In this document: positions 10,443-19,922 of the stretch, piece by piece
Position numbering within the stretch: position 1 is the stretch's first letter
Layout of the letters: each line of letters opens with the position of its first letter
NCBI RefSeq assembly: GCF_014836325.1
Contig: NZ_JACSQZ010000002.1
Location: forward strand, 1 to 64,000
Source: Clostridium gallinarum
GTDB taxonomy: Bacteria > Bacillota > Clostridia > Clostridiales > Clostridiaceae
Reading direction: 5' to 3'
Length of the DNA stretch: 64,000 nucleotides
Made by a program: the position numbers and the translations under genes
Notes under the pieces: model-generated
Database searches by the model: none
Seen by the model: only the letters and a program-made list of their open reading frames with translations
Told to the model about the DNA's origin: nothing

Positions 10443-11153
10443 CTAATTTACTGGCTTAATATACTCATTCTTTAAAGATTGAGTTGTTTTAGTTATTATA
10501 ATTTCATCACTTTCACTAACTTCACTTTGATAATTACGTAAAGCTCCATAATCTAAGACCCCAATAAAATTAGCTGCTACTTTTAATGCTTGCTTATCTC
10601 CAATTGCCTTTATAACAATTTTTCCAGTGGGATCTATTTTAGATGTTCCAATCCAGATCCAATTACCTGAACTTTTAATACCTGTTTGAGGTGTTAGCCT
10701 ATAATCATTAACAGATATAGCCTCTGCTTTTATATATCTTAATGAATTAACTACATGAACTATCTCATCTTCTGATATAGTTCTATTATCTGTATTAGAT
10801 CCAAATATATTAGTCTTTGGTGTAATTGTTATAATAATTCCTGGTCCTTTTACATCTAATAATCCTAAATTCATTCTTGCATTATCTAGTTGCTTCTTAA
10901 TTTCAGCTTCAAGTGCCCCATTATTAGATGCCTTTTCCTCTAATTCCTTAAGCTGTTCAGACAAATCACTATTAGTCTTACTTAATTCTTCTTTTTCTTT
11001 TTTTAAAGCTTCAATTTCTGCTATAATATCTCCATTTTGACTATTAACATTTATTTTATCTTTCTCATTAAGCAATTTAAATTGATGTGCTAGCAAAAAA
11101 CCCAAAAATGCACAAACAATTGCTACAAAAATCTGCGATGTTAATTTTTTCAT
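10443..11153 (-). CDS. DUF881 family extracytoplasmic protein (first copy)
   Basis: It has one N-terminal membrane helix (about 5-22), a coiled coil at 40-90 and a DUF881 domain ('VKGPGIIITITPK', 'AEAISVNDYRLTPQTGI'). It is a paralogue of the protein at 9339-10076; the two share the 'GPGxII' and 'AEAIS-N-R' patterns but are clearly diverged. It lies 15 bases after divIB with its own AAAGGGGGA site. Confidence 0.85.
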   Translation of the reverse strand: MKKLTSQIFVAIVCAFLGFLLAHQFKLLNEKDKINVNSQNGDIIAEIEALKKEKEELSKTNSDLSEQLKELEEKASNNGALEAEIKKQLDNARMNLGLLDVKGPGIIITITPKTNIFGSNTDNRTISEDEIVHVVNSLRYIKAEAISVNDYRLTPQTGIKSSGNWIWIGTSKIDPTGKIVIKAIGDKQALKVAANFIGVLDYGALRNYQSEVSESDEIIITKTTQSLKNEYIKPVN

Positions 11154-11168
11154 ACTAATTCCCCCTTT

Positions 11169-11918
11169 CTATTCAACTTGATTAATCACAGGAGCTCCGT
11201 CAAAACTCATATCAATATATCCTTTTGTTATAATACCCTGCTCTATAATATTTAAAGCTATATTTACTTTATCAAATATATCAGTACTATCCCCTAATTT
11301 TATTTCTACATCCCCTATAATACAACTAATATTATTAAGATCGAAAATATTAATCTCTGAAATTTTATACTCTGGTGGCAAAACTTCTATCATTTTATAG
11401 AAATTTTCTAAAGTTGATGGCATATATGAATCTTCACATATCTTTTCACCAATTTTTTTATCTGAAACATCTATACCTGTTAACTTAGTTAAACTTCTAT
11501 CACCTAGACTTTCTAAATCTTCTACTACTACCCCTTCAGTATTAATAGCTTTATACTTATCATTACTAATTAAATAATATGCAATTTTATCTTCCACAAT
11601 ATTTATTGAAATTTTATTAATACCTTTTTTACTTATTTTTACTTCTTTAATATATGGATTTTCCATCAGATCTTCTTCAATCTTATTATAATCTATTGTA
11701 AAAATGTTTTGCCCTATATTGTATTTTAATAATTCTTGTAAACTATCATTATTTAATGTTACTAGTCCTGTTATATTTATATTTTTTAAGTTGAACATTG
11801 GAGTTTTATATATAAAAATTATAATTCCAATGATCAATATAAATAATCCCAGTATTAATTTTTTAATTATTTTTTTTCTTTTTTTCTTAATTACAAATTT
11901 TCTTACATTAGTATTCAT
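11169..11918 (-). CDS. divIB: DivIB/FtsQ cell-division protein
   Basis: It has a short basic cytoplasmic N-terminus, one membrane helix (about 20-38), a POTRA domain starting 'MFNLKNINITGLVTLNND', and the FtsQ/DivIB beta region. It stabilises the FtsL-DivIC complex at the septum. The length of 249 is normal. A terminator and about 170 bases of spacer separate it from ftsW, so it probably has its own promoter and begins a second transcription unit. I could not fix a unique promoter in that AT-rich spacer. Confidence 0.9.
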   Translation of the reverse strand: MNTNVRKFVIKKKRKKIIKKLILGLFILIIGIIIFIYKTPMFNLKNINITGLVTLNNDSLQELLKYNIGQNIFTIDYNKIEEDLMENPYIKEVKISKKGINKISINIVEDKIAYYLISNDKYKAINTEGVVVEDLESLGDRSLTKLTGIDVSDKKIGEKICEDSYMPSTLENFYKMIEVLPPEYKISEINIFDLNNISCIIGDVEIKLGDSTDIFDKVNIALNIIEQGIITKGYIDMSFDGAPVINQVE

Positions 11919-12050
11919 AGTTCTCCTACTTTTGCATAATATTATATATTATCATAATATCACTTTTTGGTTATTTTTTCATTATATATTTTACTAAATT
12001 TAAAGTTTTATTATAAATTAATATTATCTTTATATATTATCTAAGTAAAT

Positions 12051-12090
12051 AAAAAAAGAGCTAATTTAAAATACTTAAACTAGCTCTTTT
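12051..12090 (-). terminator. Intrinsic terminator after ftsW
   Basis: AAAAGAGCTA (12054-12063) pairs with TAGCTCTTTT (12081-12090) around a 17-base loop, and the minus strand then runs into TTTTTTT. It splits the dcw region into an mraZ-ftsW unit and a divIB-divIVA unit. Confidence 0.85.
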
Positions 12091-12092
12091 AA

Positions 12093-13211
12093 CTATACTT
12101 CTTTTCCTTTAACCTGCCTTGATATGTTTAAAATAATTCCCATAGCCATCATATTTATTACTAAGGATGTTCCTCCATAACTTATAAACGGCATAGGAAC
12201 TCCAGTTACAGGCATTGAACCTGTTACAACAGCAATATTTATAATTGCTTGAACTGCAATAATTGATGTTATTCCAATAGCAAGTAAAGTGCCATAACTA
12301 TCCTTTGCATTAATTGCCACTTTTATTCCACGCCAAACAAAAAAGACAAATAATGAAACTATAAATAAACATCCAATTAAACCAAGCTCTTCACCAATTA
12401 TTGAAAAAATAAAATCATTATGTGGCTCAGGCATGTATAAAGTTTTTTGTCTTGATTGACCAAGACCTAGTCCCGTTACTCCTCCTGCTCCTAATGCATA
12501 AAAAGATTGAATTAATTGATATCCATCTCCGGCTGGATCCTGCCATGGATTTAAGAAATTAAGCATTCTTGCTCTTCTATAATCTTCACCAAAAATAAAT
12601 ATCATTACAGCTACTAGTAAAACCGGTGCAACCTTGCCAAATAAATCTTGTAATCTTCCACCAGATACAAAAAGCATGATAAATGTAACAATCATTATAA
12701 TAGCTGCTATACTTAAATTTTTCTCTGCTAAAATCATAGCTGCAAAAAAACCTGATACTCCTAAATAAGGAACTATACCCGTTAAAAATTTCTTCACCCC
12801 ATCACCTTTAGCATCTAAGCTCATTGCTAAAAACATAACTACAGCATACTTAGTAAGCTCAGATGGTTGAAATGATAAAGGTCCTAGTTGTATCCATCTT
12901 TTAGCACCATTTACTGCTGGAAAGAAAAATACAGCTATTAGCAAAGGAACAGTTGTGATTAAAATATGAGGAGTAATTTTTTTTATTTTATGATAGTCAA
13001 AGCTAGATATAACAACCATACCAATTAATCCTGTTATTGCCCAAATTAATTGTTTTTTTAAATACATCATACTATCGCCCTCTTTAAACATTGCATAGTA
13101 TGAGCTAGCTGAATAAATCATAATTACTCCTATAGCTAGCAAAATAATAACAGCATAGAAAATACCATAGTCCATTTCACCCATTCTATTTTTTTGTTTT
13201 GCTGTTCTCAT
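12093..13211 (-). CDS. ftsW: FtsW/SpoVE-type SEDS peptidoglycan polymerase
   Basis: It is a multi-span SEDS glycosyltransferase that polymerises lipid II with its partner PBP, here probably SpoVD in the same operon. Signatures include 'GAKRWIQLGPLSFQPSELTK', 'PEPHNDFIFSIIGEELG' and the C-terminal 'PMPFISYGGTSL'. An ATG at 13229 overlaps the GGAGGAG ribosome site, so the ATG at 13211 is used (372 residues). Given SpoVD, it may act in cortex synthesis as SpoVE; sequence alone does not separate FtsW from SpoVE. Confidence 0.93.
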   Translation of the reverse strand: MRTAKQKNRMGEMDYGIFYAVIILLAIGVIMIYSASSYYAMFKEGDSMMYLKKQLIWAITGLIGMVVISSFDYHKIKKITPHILITTVPLLIAVFFFPAVNGAKRWIQLGPLSFQPSELTKYAVVMFLAMSLDAKGDGVKKFLTGIVPYLGVSGFFAAMILAEKNLSIAAIIMIVTFIMLFVSGGRLQDLFGKVAPVLLVAVMIFIFGEDYRRARMLNFLNPWQDPAGDGYQLIQSFYALGAGGVTGLGLGQSRQKTLYMPEPHNDFIFSIIGEELGLIGCLFIVSLFVFFVWRGIKVAINAKDSYGTLLAIGITSIIAVQAIINIAVVTGSMPVTGVPMPFISYGGTSLVINMMAMGIILNISRQVKGKEV

Positions 13212-13232
13212 AAAAACTCCTCCAATCAATGA

Positions 13233-14207
13233 TTAAAGGGCTAAAAATCCTATAAAGCATAGCACTACAGTAATAACTGCAAAAATTGTTACTATCTTTG
13301 TCTCACTCCATCCTTCTTGTTCAAAATGATGATGTATTGGTGCCATTTTAAATAATCTTTTACCTCTTAACTTATATGATGAAACTTGTAAAATAACTGA
13401 TAAAGTTTCAATAACATATATTCCACCTACTATTACTAGAATAAGTGGCATTTCTAATATTAATGCAATAGTTGCTATAGCACCACCTATTGCTAAAGAT
13501 CCTGTATCTCCCATAAATACCTTTGCTGGATATGCATTAAACTTTAAGAAACCTAGTAATCCACCTGCTAAAACTAATGAGAAAACTGCTAATGATTCGT
13601 ATCCCATAATAAAAGCTTCAACACCAAAGAAAGTTAAAACTAATACACTTACAGTAGCTGCTAAACCATCTAATCCATCCGTTAAATTAACAGCATTAGT
13701 AGCTCCTGCATAATATACTATAACAAATGGTACATATAAAATACCTAATGGTATTTTAGTTCCTAAAAATGGTATCTTTAAACTAGGCTCTAAATAGAAA
13801 TATCCATAAACCGCAATTATAGTTGAAAAGATAAGTAGTAACAACATTTTTTGCCAAGCTTTTAAACCTTCATTTTCCTTTTTGATAATTTTTAATATAT
13901 CATCTAAAAATCCAATAAATCCAAAAGCTAATAATGAATATAGTGCAATCATTCCCTCTTCTGTAGGATTGAATCTCATAACCAACATAACTATTAAGCT
14001 TGAAACTATAAAAATCAACCCACCAATAGTTGGAGTTCCTGCTTTTTTTAGATGGCTCTGAGGCCCTTCTTTTCTAATATTTTGACCAAATTTCAATTTT
14101 GTTAGCATAGGTATTATTATAGGTCCTAATATAATTGAAATTATAAAAGATAATACTAATCCTATTGCTACTTTTGATGTTATAATGTCTATTAATTTAT
14201 CCCCCAT
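13233..14207 (-). CDS. mraY: MraY phospho-MurNAc-pentapeptide translocase
   Basis: It makes lipid I from UDP-MurNAc-pentapeptide and undecaprenyl phosphate. It has ten predicted membrane helices in 324 residues, with '[14 protein letters not shown]', '[13 protein letters not shown]', '[12 protein letters not shown]' and 'APIHHHFE', which hold the Asp and His residues of the active site. The ATG at 14207 is the only start before the conserved N-terminus, because a stop lies in frame 10-12 bases upstream. Its strong ribosome site is unusually far away with a hairpin between (see 14213-14240). Confidence 0.95.
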   Translation of the reverse strand: MGDKLIDIITSKVAIGLVLSFIISIILGPIIIPMLTKLKFGQNIRKEGPQSHLKKAGTPTIGGLIFIVSSLIVMLVMRFNPTEEGMIALYSLLAFGFIGFLDDILKIIKKENEGLKAWQKMLLLLIFSTIIAVYGYFYLEPSLKIPFLGTKIPLGILYVPFVIVYYAGATNAVNLTDGLDGLAATVSVLVLTFFGVEAFIMGYESLAVFSLVLAGGLLGFLKFNAYPAKVFMGDTGSLAIGGAIATIALILEMPLILVIVGGIYVIETLSVILQVSSYKLRGKRLFKMAPIHHHFEQEGWSETKIVTIFAVITVVLCFIGFLAL

Positions 14208-14212
14208 TATTT

Positions 14213-14240
14213 CTGCCTAAATTAGGCAGGTCACCTCCTT
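14213..14240 (-). promoter_or_regulatory. Distant Shine-Dalgarno with hairpin spacer before mraY
   Basis: The minus strand reads AAGGAGGTGA (14231-14240), C, then CTGCCTAATTTAGGCAG (14213-14229), then AAATA and the mraY ATG. GGAGG ends 26 bases before the ATG. The 17-base perfect palindrome would fold as a 6-7 bp stem and bring the effective spacing to 9 bases. A weak AGG (14216-14218) at the end of the hairpin is the only other candidate ribosome site. Confidence 0.7.
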
Positions 14241-14242
14241 TG

Positions 14243-15604
14243 TTATATTTCAGCCTCTTCTAATGAATTTACTATTTCTTCAAACTTCATACCTCTTGAA
14301 GCTTTAACTAAAATTACATCATTTTCTTTAATAACGTTCTTTAAATTATCTAAAAATTCTTCCTTGTTACTAAAAGTAATTATATTATCTTGTTTAAATC
14401 CATTCTTATAACAATCTTTATAATCACCTATAGCTACTAGTAATTCTACCTTTTCTTTTGCATAACACCCAACTTCAGTATGTGCATTTATTGCTTCATC
14501 ACCAAGTTCATTCATAGTTCCAAGTATAGCTACTTTTCTTCCATTTTTATAAGTATTTAAAACCTCAATAGAAGATTTCATTGAATCAGGACTAGCATTA
14601 TAGCAATCATTTATTATAGTAATTTTATCTTTTTTAATTACTTCTAATCTCATTGAAGTAGCTTCTAAATTATTTATTCCTCTTTCCATTTCTTCAAAAG
14701 AAACATTTAGTTTTTTTGCTACTCCTATTGCTAGCATAGAATTTAAAACATTATGCTTTCCAGCCATAGGTATATTAAATATATAATCCTGATTATTATC
14801 CTTAACTGAGAAGGTTGTATTATCTTCCTTTAGTATAATATTAAAAGCATGAACATCATATTCATGATTATAGCCAATTCTTAAAATTTCAAAACATTTA
14901 TTATTTATTTTTAATAAATTTTCATCCTCACCATTTAATATTAATGTATTCTTTTCATCAAAATAATTAAAAATCTCACTTTTAGCTTTTAATATATTTT
15001 CTTGAGTCTTTAAATTTTCTATATGAGATAAACCTATATTAGTTATTACTGCTATATCAGGTCTAGCGCACTCTGCTAGTACATCTATTTCCCCAAGATT
15101 ACTCATTCCCATTTCTAAAACAGCAACATCATAGCTACTATCTAGTTCTAATATCATAAGAGGAAGTCCTATTTGGTTATTAAAATTTCCTTTTGTTTTA
15201 AAAACTTTATATTTTTCACTTAAAAAAGCAGCTATTAAATCTTTTGTAGATGTTTTACCACAAGAACCAGTTACTCCAACTACTTTTAATCCAAGTTTTT
15301 TTCTATAAAACTTGGCTAAATCTAATAAAGCTTTTTCTGAATTTTCAACTTTAATTACCGTTCCAAGCCCTTCACAATCTTTAATATCAAATAAAATTTC
15401 ATCTACTATTGCAATAGAAGCTCCTTTTGAAAAAGCCTCTATTACAAATTTGTTTCCATTAAACCTTTCTCCATTAATAGCTAAGTATATATTATCCTTT
15501 TGTATTTTCCTTGTATCTATACAAATATTATTAAATTCACTTTTTTTCTCTATTATTATTTCCCCAGAAGTAGCTTCTAGTATTTCAATTAAAGATAATT
15601 CCAC
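14243..15604 (-). CDS. murF: MurF UDP-MurNAc-tripeptide:D-Ala-D-Ala ligase
   Basis: It adds D-Ala-D-Ala to UDP-MurNAc-tripeptide in the cytoplasm. The ATP-binding loop is 'VVGVTGSCGKTSTKDL' (about residues 112-127), followed by 'NNQIGLPLMILEL', 'EMGMSNLGEID' and 'NDCYNASPDSM'. A GTG at 15613 overlaps the AGAGG ribosome site; the next GTG at 15604 is 8 bases away from it and is preferred. MurE ends 12 bases upstream of this start. About 453 residues, normal for the family. Confidence 0.93.
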   Translation of the reverse strand: MELSLIEILEATSGEIIIEKKSEFNNICIDTRKIQKDNIYLAINGERFNGNKFVIEAFSKGASIAIVDEILFDIKDCEGLGTVIKVENSEKALLDLAKFYRKKLGLKVVGVTGSCGKTSTKDLIAAFLSEKYKVFKTKGNFNNQIGLPLMILELDSSYDVAVLEMGMSNLGEIDVLAECARPDIAVITNIGLSHIENLKTQENILKAKSEIFNYFDEKNTLILNGEDENLLKINNKCFEILRIGYNHEYDVHAFNIILKEDNTTFSVKDNNQDYIFNIPMAGKHNVLNSMLAIGVAKKLNVSFEEMERGINNLEATSMRLEVIKKDKITIINDCYNASPDSMKSSIEVLNTYKNGRKVAILGTMNELGDEAINAHTEVGCYAKEKVELLVAIGDYKDCYKNGFKQDNIITFSNKEEFLDNLKNVIKENDVILVKASRGMKFEEIVNSLEEAEI

Positions 15605-15615
15605 TTTATCCACCT

Positions 15616-17070
15616 CTATTTTTTTCTTTTATCAGCTAAAATTTCATCTACAACTTCTCTTTCATCAAAATGAATAACACCTTCATTTGTTATTTGATAA
15701 TTTTCATGTCCCTTTCCAGCAAGAACTACTACGTCTCCCTCTTCAGCCATATTTAATGCAAGTTTTATAGCTTCAGCTCTATTTTCTATAGCAATATAAT
15801 TTGACTTACTTATACCTGATAATATTTCCTTTATAATAGCCATTGGATCTTCTTCTCTTGGATTATCTGAAGTTATAACAGCTAAATCAGCAAGTTCAGT
15901 TCCAATTCTACCAAGTTCAGAACGCTTTACCTTATCTCTGTCTCCACCACAACCATATACTGCTATTAATCTATTTTTTGTATAATCCTTTAGAGTCTCT
16001 AATATATTCTTTAATCCATCAGGTGTATGAGCAAAGTCAATTATTATATCATATGGAATATCATATTTATATCCTATTCTTTCACATCTTCCTGGAACAA
16101 CTACATCAAGAAGGCCTTTTTTAACAAACTCATTGTCAATATCTAGTAAATTCATTGCACCAATTGCCCCTAACGCATTATATACATTATATTCTCCTGG
16201 TAAAACTGAATTATAATTATCCCCATTTACTTTAAAATGAATATCTCCTTCTTTTAACATTACCTCTGATGCTTTAAAGTCACTTTCATCTTTAATCGAG
16301 TACGTTTTAACTTCTTTATTTCCTATACTTTCAATATCTCTTACAATTCTATAGCCATAGTCATCATCTATATTGATAACGCATGCCTTACTTCTTTCAA
16401 ATAGTTTAAATTTAGCATTATAATAATTTTCAAATGATTTATGGAAATCTAGATGATCTCTTGTTAAATTTGTAAAAATTCCCACTTCAAACTCACATCC
16501 ATAAACTCTATCTAAATACAAGGAATGAGATGAAACTTCCATAACACAATACTCACAATTAGCATCAACCATATCCTTAAATAATTTTTGAAGTTCTAAA
16601 GATTCTGGAGTAGTTCTTTCTGATTTGACTTTTAAATCTCCAATATAATTAGCAATAGTTCCTACTAATCCTACTTTTTTACCTGCTTTTTCTAGCATAG
16701 ATTTTAATAAATAAACAGTAGTTGTTTTCCCATTAGTTCCTGTAACACCTATTAATTTCAATTTTTCAGCTGGATGACCATAGTAATTGGCTGACATAGT
16801 TGCTAAAGCTTTTCTTCCTTCTCTAACTAATACAACTGTTATATCTTCATTAGTTATATTTATATCTTTTTCACATAATATAACTTTAGCCCCAGCTTCT
16901 ATTGCCTTTGTAGCATAATTATGTCCATCAACCTCAAAGCCTGTAAGACAAACAAAAATATCACCTTCACCTATTTTTCTACTATCATATTGTATATGAC
17001 TTACATCAATATCTAAATTTCCATTTAAAACTTCATAGTTTACTCCATTTAACAAATCTAATAACTTCAT
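15616..17070 (-). CDS. murE: MurE UDP-MurNAc-L-Ala-D-Glu ligase (probably meso-DAP-adding)
   Basis: It adds the third residue of the stem peptide. It has the Mur-ligase P-loop 'GVTGTNGKTTTVYLL', 'TTPESLELQ', 'EVSSHSLYLDRV' and, near the C-terminus, 'TSDNPREEDP'. The DNPR motif is the meso-DAP specificity signature, which agrees with the DAP pathway genes in the window. The 484-residue length is usual. The AAGGAGATGG ribosome site is normal. Confidence 0.95.
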   Translation of the reverse strand: MKLLDLLNGVNYEVLNGNLDIDVSHIQYDSRKIGEGDIFVCLTGFEVDGHNYATKAIEAGAKVILCEKDINITNEDITVVLVREGRKALATMSANYYGHPAEKLKLIGVTGTNGKTTTVYLLKSMLEKAGKKVGLVGTIANYIGDLKVKSERTTPESLELQKLFKDMVDANCEYCVMEVSSHSLYLDRVYGCEFEVGIFTNLTRDHLDFHKSFENYYNAKFKLFERSKACVINIDDDYGYRIVRDIESIGNKEVKTYSIKDESDFKASEVMLKEGDIHFKVNGDNYNSVLPGEYNVYNALGAIGAMNLLDIDNEFVKKGLLDVVVPGRCERIGYKYDIPYDIIIDFAHTPDGLKNILETLKDYTKNRLIAVYGCGGDRDKVKRSELGRIGTELADLAVITSDNPREEDPMAIIKEILSGISKSNYIAIENRAEAIKLALNMAEEGDVVVLAGKGHENYQITNEGVIHFDEREVVDEILADKRKK

Positions 17071-17124
17071 TTTACCATCTCCTTAATATTCTAAGCGAAT
17101 TCCCTATGTCTTTTGTATATAAAT

Positions 17125-17151
17125 TTAGCATGTGAGTGTCCCACATGCTAA
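17125..17151 (-). other. Perfect hairpin between spoVD and murE
   Basis: TTAGCATGTG (17125-17134) and CACATGCTAA (17142-17151) form a perfect 10-bp stem with a 7-base loop. On the minus strand it is followed by ATTTATATAC, not a real T run, so it is a poor intrinsic terminator. It may be an mRNA processing, stability or attenuation element within the operon. Confidence 0.6.
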
Positions 17152-17169
17152 TGTAAAGGGATATTCTAA

Positions 17170-19365
17170 TTAATCTCCATATTCTTCATCTAATACTAGC
17201 TTAACATTGGTACCCTTACTTATTAATTCACCCTTAGGAATACTTTGTTTAATTATACAACCTTCTCCTTCATAAGTAAAAATAATTTCTAAGTCATTTA
17301 ATATTTTAGTAGCTGACTCTAAAGAGTACCCCCTTAAATCAGGCATAACAACATTTTTATTATAAGACTCAATTTCTCCTGTGTCTATATTAATCTTAGA
17401 ATTTTCTTTAACAGTATAGCCTGGATAAGGTTTTACATCTGTTATTATAGACCCATTTCCATTAATATTATACTCTAAATTATATTCTTTTAGTATTTTT
17501 TTCCCTTCACTTATTGAAAGCCCTCTAATTTCAGGAACAACTATATCTTTAGTAATACTTTCAATATCATCTTTTGGCATATCCTCACTCATATAATTAA
17601 ATATATCTGTAAATAATATATTAGCTAAAGGCGCTACTATTTGTCCTGCATAGTAAGTCCCTGTACCTGGTTCATCTATTGATATGAACACAGTAACCTG
17701 TGGATTATCAGCTGGTGCAAAACCTGCTAAAGATGAAATATATTTTCCTGCTTCATATCCTCCACCATTTGGATTTACTTTTTGAGCAGTTCCAGTTTTA
17801 GCACCTATATGATATCCTTCAACATAAGCTTTACTAGATCCACCATAAGATACTGTTCGTTCTAGATAATCTCTTAATATCTCAGTATTACTTTCACTTA
17901 AAACCTCTGTAATTTTAGGCTCAAAAGCTTCATCTACAACTAATTCACCATTTTCATTTGTTGATGTGATTTCTTTCATTATATGAGGTTGAATTAACTT
18001 TCCCCCATTTACAATACTATTAAATGCCGCCATATATTGTACTGCATTTACAGTGTTAGTTTGCCCAAATGAAATTGTAGCTAAATCCGCTTCAGTTATA
18101 TCTTCCGTCTTTTTTATTATCCCTTTAGCTTCTCCTGGTAAATCTATTCCACTTACTTTTCCAAAACCTAACTTTTTAATATATTCATTTAAGCCTTCTC
18201 TGCCTATCCTCTTACCTATTTCCATAAAACCTACATTACAAGAGTTTTGTAATATTTCAGGTAATGTTAGTGTACCATGCCCAGATCGTTTCCAACATTT
18301 AATTGTATGTGGTCCTATTTTCAAACTACCATTACAATTGAAAGTATCAGTTTCTTTTACTAATCCTTCTTCTAAGTTACCTATCATTGTTACAACCTTA
18401 AAAATTGATCCTGGTTCAAAGGTATCATTGACCAAATGATTTCTCCACATTTTTTGAACCTTTTCAGCCAAATTAGCCCCTTCGTACTCCTCAGCACCTG
18501 AATATGGAGTATTAGGATCAAAATCTGGTTTATTTACCATAGCTAAAATTTCCCCATTATTAGGATTCATTATTATTATAGAAACTTGTTTAGCTTCATT
18601 ATCTTTGTATCCTTTTTCAGCTACCTTTTCTGCAAAAGCTTGTAAGTTTGAATCTATAGTCAAAATAACATCTTTTCCATTAACAGGTGCAGTAAACTTT
18701 GAAATAGTATAAGGAAGTTCGTCATTATACTTACTAAGTTCTGATATTCTAAGCCCTGGAGTCCCTGATAAATATTTATTATATTCTAATTCAACTCCTG
18801 TTAATCCTTGTCCATCTATATTAGTACTTCCTAATACATGCGCTAAAAAATTACCACTTGGATAATATCTTTTTGTATCTGGGGATACTATAACTCCAGG
18901 AATATTTAACTCTTTTACTTTATCAGCTAGTTCTTTTTCAATTCTTCTAATTAAAATAGCAGCTCCAGCATCTGCACCACTAGGAAGTTTAGTATTTAAC
19001 TTATCTAAAACCTTTTTTTCATCTAAACTTAAAGCTTCTGCTATTTTAGGAGCAATATCATTGTTAGTTAAATTTTCTTTTCTTAAGTGAGCTCTTATAG
19101 AATTTAAATCAAAGTCAATTCTATAAACATTAGCTGATATAGCTAGCTCTACTCCATTTCTATCAAGAATTCTTCCTCTTCTTGCGTCTATCTTAACCTC
19201 ACTTGTCCATTGTTCTTCAGCTTTCGCTGAATATTCTTCCCTTTTAACTATCATTATGTAAGATAACCTAATTGCTAAAAGAGCAAATAAACATACTAAT
19301 GTTGTAAGCGCTAATGATATTCTTTTTTTCATTAGCGCTTTATCTCTATAATTCCTTTTATTCAC
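17170..19365 (-). CDS. spoVD: SpoVD-type class B penicillin-binding protein with PASTA domains
   Basis: A transpeptidase that cross-links peptidoglycan outside the membrane. Order: membrane helix (about 17-38), dimerisation domain with 'RRGRILDRNG', transpeptidase with Ser320 in 'EPGSIFKVV', 'SCN' (375-377) and 'KTGTAQK' (about 530), then two C-terminal PASTA repeats (about 590-731). PASTA plus this dcw position fit SpoVD (spore cortex), though in clostridia it may also serve as the division PBP. The start is GTG with GGAGG 7 bases away. Confidence 0.93.
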   Translation of the reverse strand: MNKRNYRDKALMKKRISLALTTLVCLFALLAIRLSYIMIVKREEYSAKAEEQWTSEVKIDARRGRILDRNGVELAISANVYRIDFDLNSIRAHLRKENLTNNDIAPKIAEALSLDEKKVLDKLNTKLPSGADAGAAILIRRIEKELADKVKELNIPGVIVSPDTKRYYPSGNFLAHVLGSTNIDGQGLTGVELEYNKYLSGTPGLRISELSKYNDELPYTISKFTAPVNGKDVILTIDSNLQAFAEKVAEKGYKDNEAKQVSIIIMNPNNGEILAMVNKPDFDPNTPYSGAEEYEGANLAEKVQKMWRNHLVNDTFEPGSIFKVVTMIGNLEEGLVKETDTFNCNGSLKIGPHTIKCWKRSGHGTLTLPEILQNSCNVGFMEIGKRIGREGLNEYIKKLGFGKVSGIDLPGEAKGIIKKTEDITEADLATISFGQTNTVNAVQYMAAFNSIVNGGKLIQPHIMKEITSTNENGELVVDEAFEPKITEVLSESNTEILRDYLERTVSYGGSSKAYVEGYHIGAKTGTAQKVNPNGGGYEAGKYISSLAGFAPADNPQVTVFISIDEPGTGTYYAGQIVAPLANILFTDIFNYMSEDMPKDDIESITKDIVVPEIRGLSISEGKKILKEYNLEYNINGNGSIITDVKPYPGYTVKENSKINIDTGEIESYNKNVVMPDLRGYSLESATKILNDLEIIFTYEGEGCIIKQSIPKGELISKGTNVKLVLDEEYGD

Positions 19366-19449
19366 ATCAATGCCTCCATGTAATTATTTAAAAACATGCA
19401 GAGTAAAAAATACTCTTTATCTGGCAAGTGTACTATTTTATTACTTATG

Positions 19450-19887
19450 TTACTCTCTAATATTTTCAAAAAAATCTTTTGTTATATTAACAGTAATGGT
19501 ATCAGATTGCTTTGGCATTATCATACCATTATTGCTAGCAATTTCTTTTATTTCTCCTAAAGAAGAATATCTTAATAAATTTGCTCTTAATGCTTCACCT
19601 TCTGCAGTTACATTTTTAATTTCTTTTTTTACATTTATTAGATCATTTTGCATTTTATATACTTTTCCATCTCTTCCTATAGTTAAAACCCCTAAAACTA
19701 AAGCAATAGATGCTACTTGTAGAATATTCTTAACTACAGCTTTTTTAGCATTTCTTTCTCTTCTTTGTTGCTCTCTTCTTTTTCTTTCTAGATTTTCTCT
19801 TTCTTCTCTTCTTTTTACTTCATCATATTTTCTTTTTGGATTTAAAGCTGTATTGCCTCTTATATAATCATATTCTTTATTAACCAT
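19450..19887 (-). CDS. ftsL: FtsL-like septum protein
   Basis: It is a 145-residue protein with a long basic cytoplasmic N-terminus (Arg/Lys/Glu rich, residues 14-48), one membrane helix (about 50-68), and a short extracytoplasmic coiled coil followed by 'LGEIKEIASNNGM'. This layout and its place between rsmH and spoVD identify FtsL. The sequence is poorly conserved, so the call rests on synteny and topology. The basic coiled N-terminus is longer than in B. subtilis. Confidence 0.85.
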   Translation of the reverse strand: MVNKEYDYIRGNTALNPKRKYDEVKRREERENLERKRREQQRRERNAKKAVVKNILQVASIALVLGVLTIGRDGKVYKMQNDLINVKKEIKNVTAEGEALRANLLRYSSLGEIKEIASNNGMIMPKQSDTITVNITKDFFENIRE

Positions 19888-19922
19888 TTTATTACTTCCC
19901 CCATATTAATTTAATAGTTTTT

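Noticed and set aside
11704-11997. 97-codon + strand frame over divIB and its upstream spacer
   Set aside because: Mostly hydrophobic low-complexity product antisense to divIB; no start signal.
19400-19416. Hairpin AGAGTA/TACTCT between ftsL and spoVD as a terminator
   Set aside because: Only a 6-bp AT-rich stem with no U run directly after it; probably chance.
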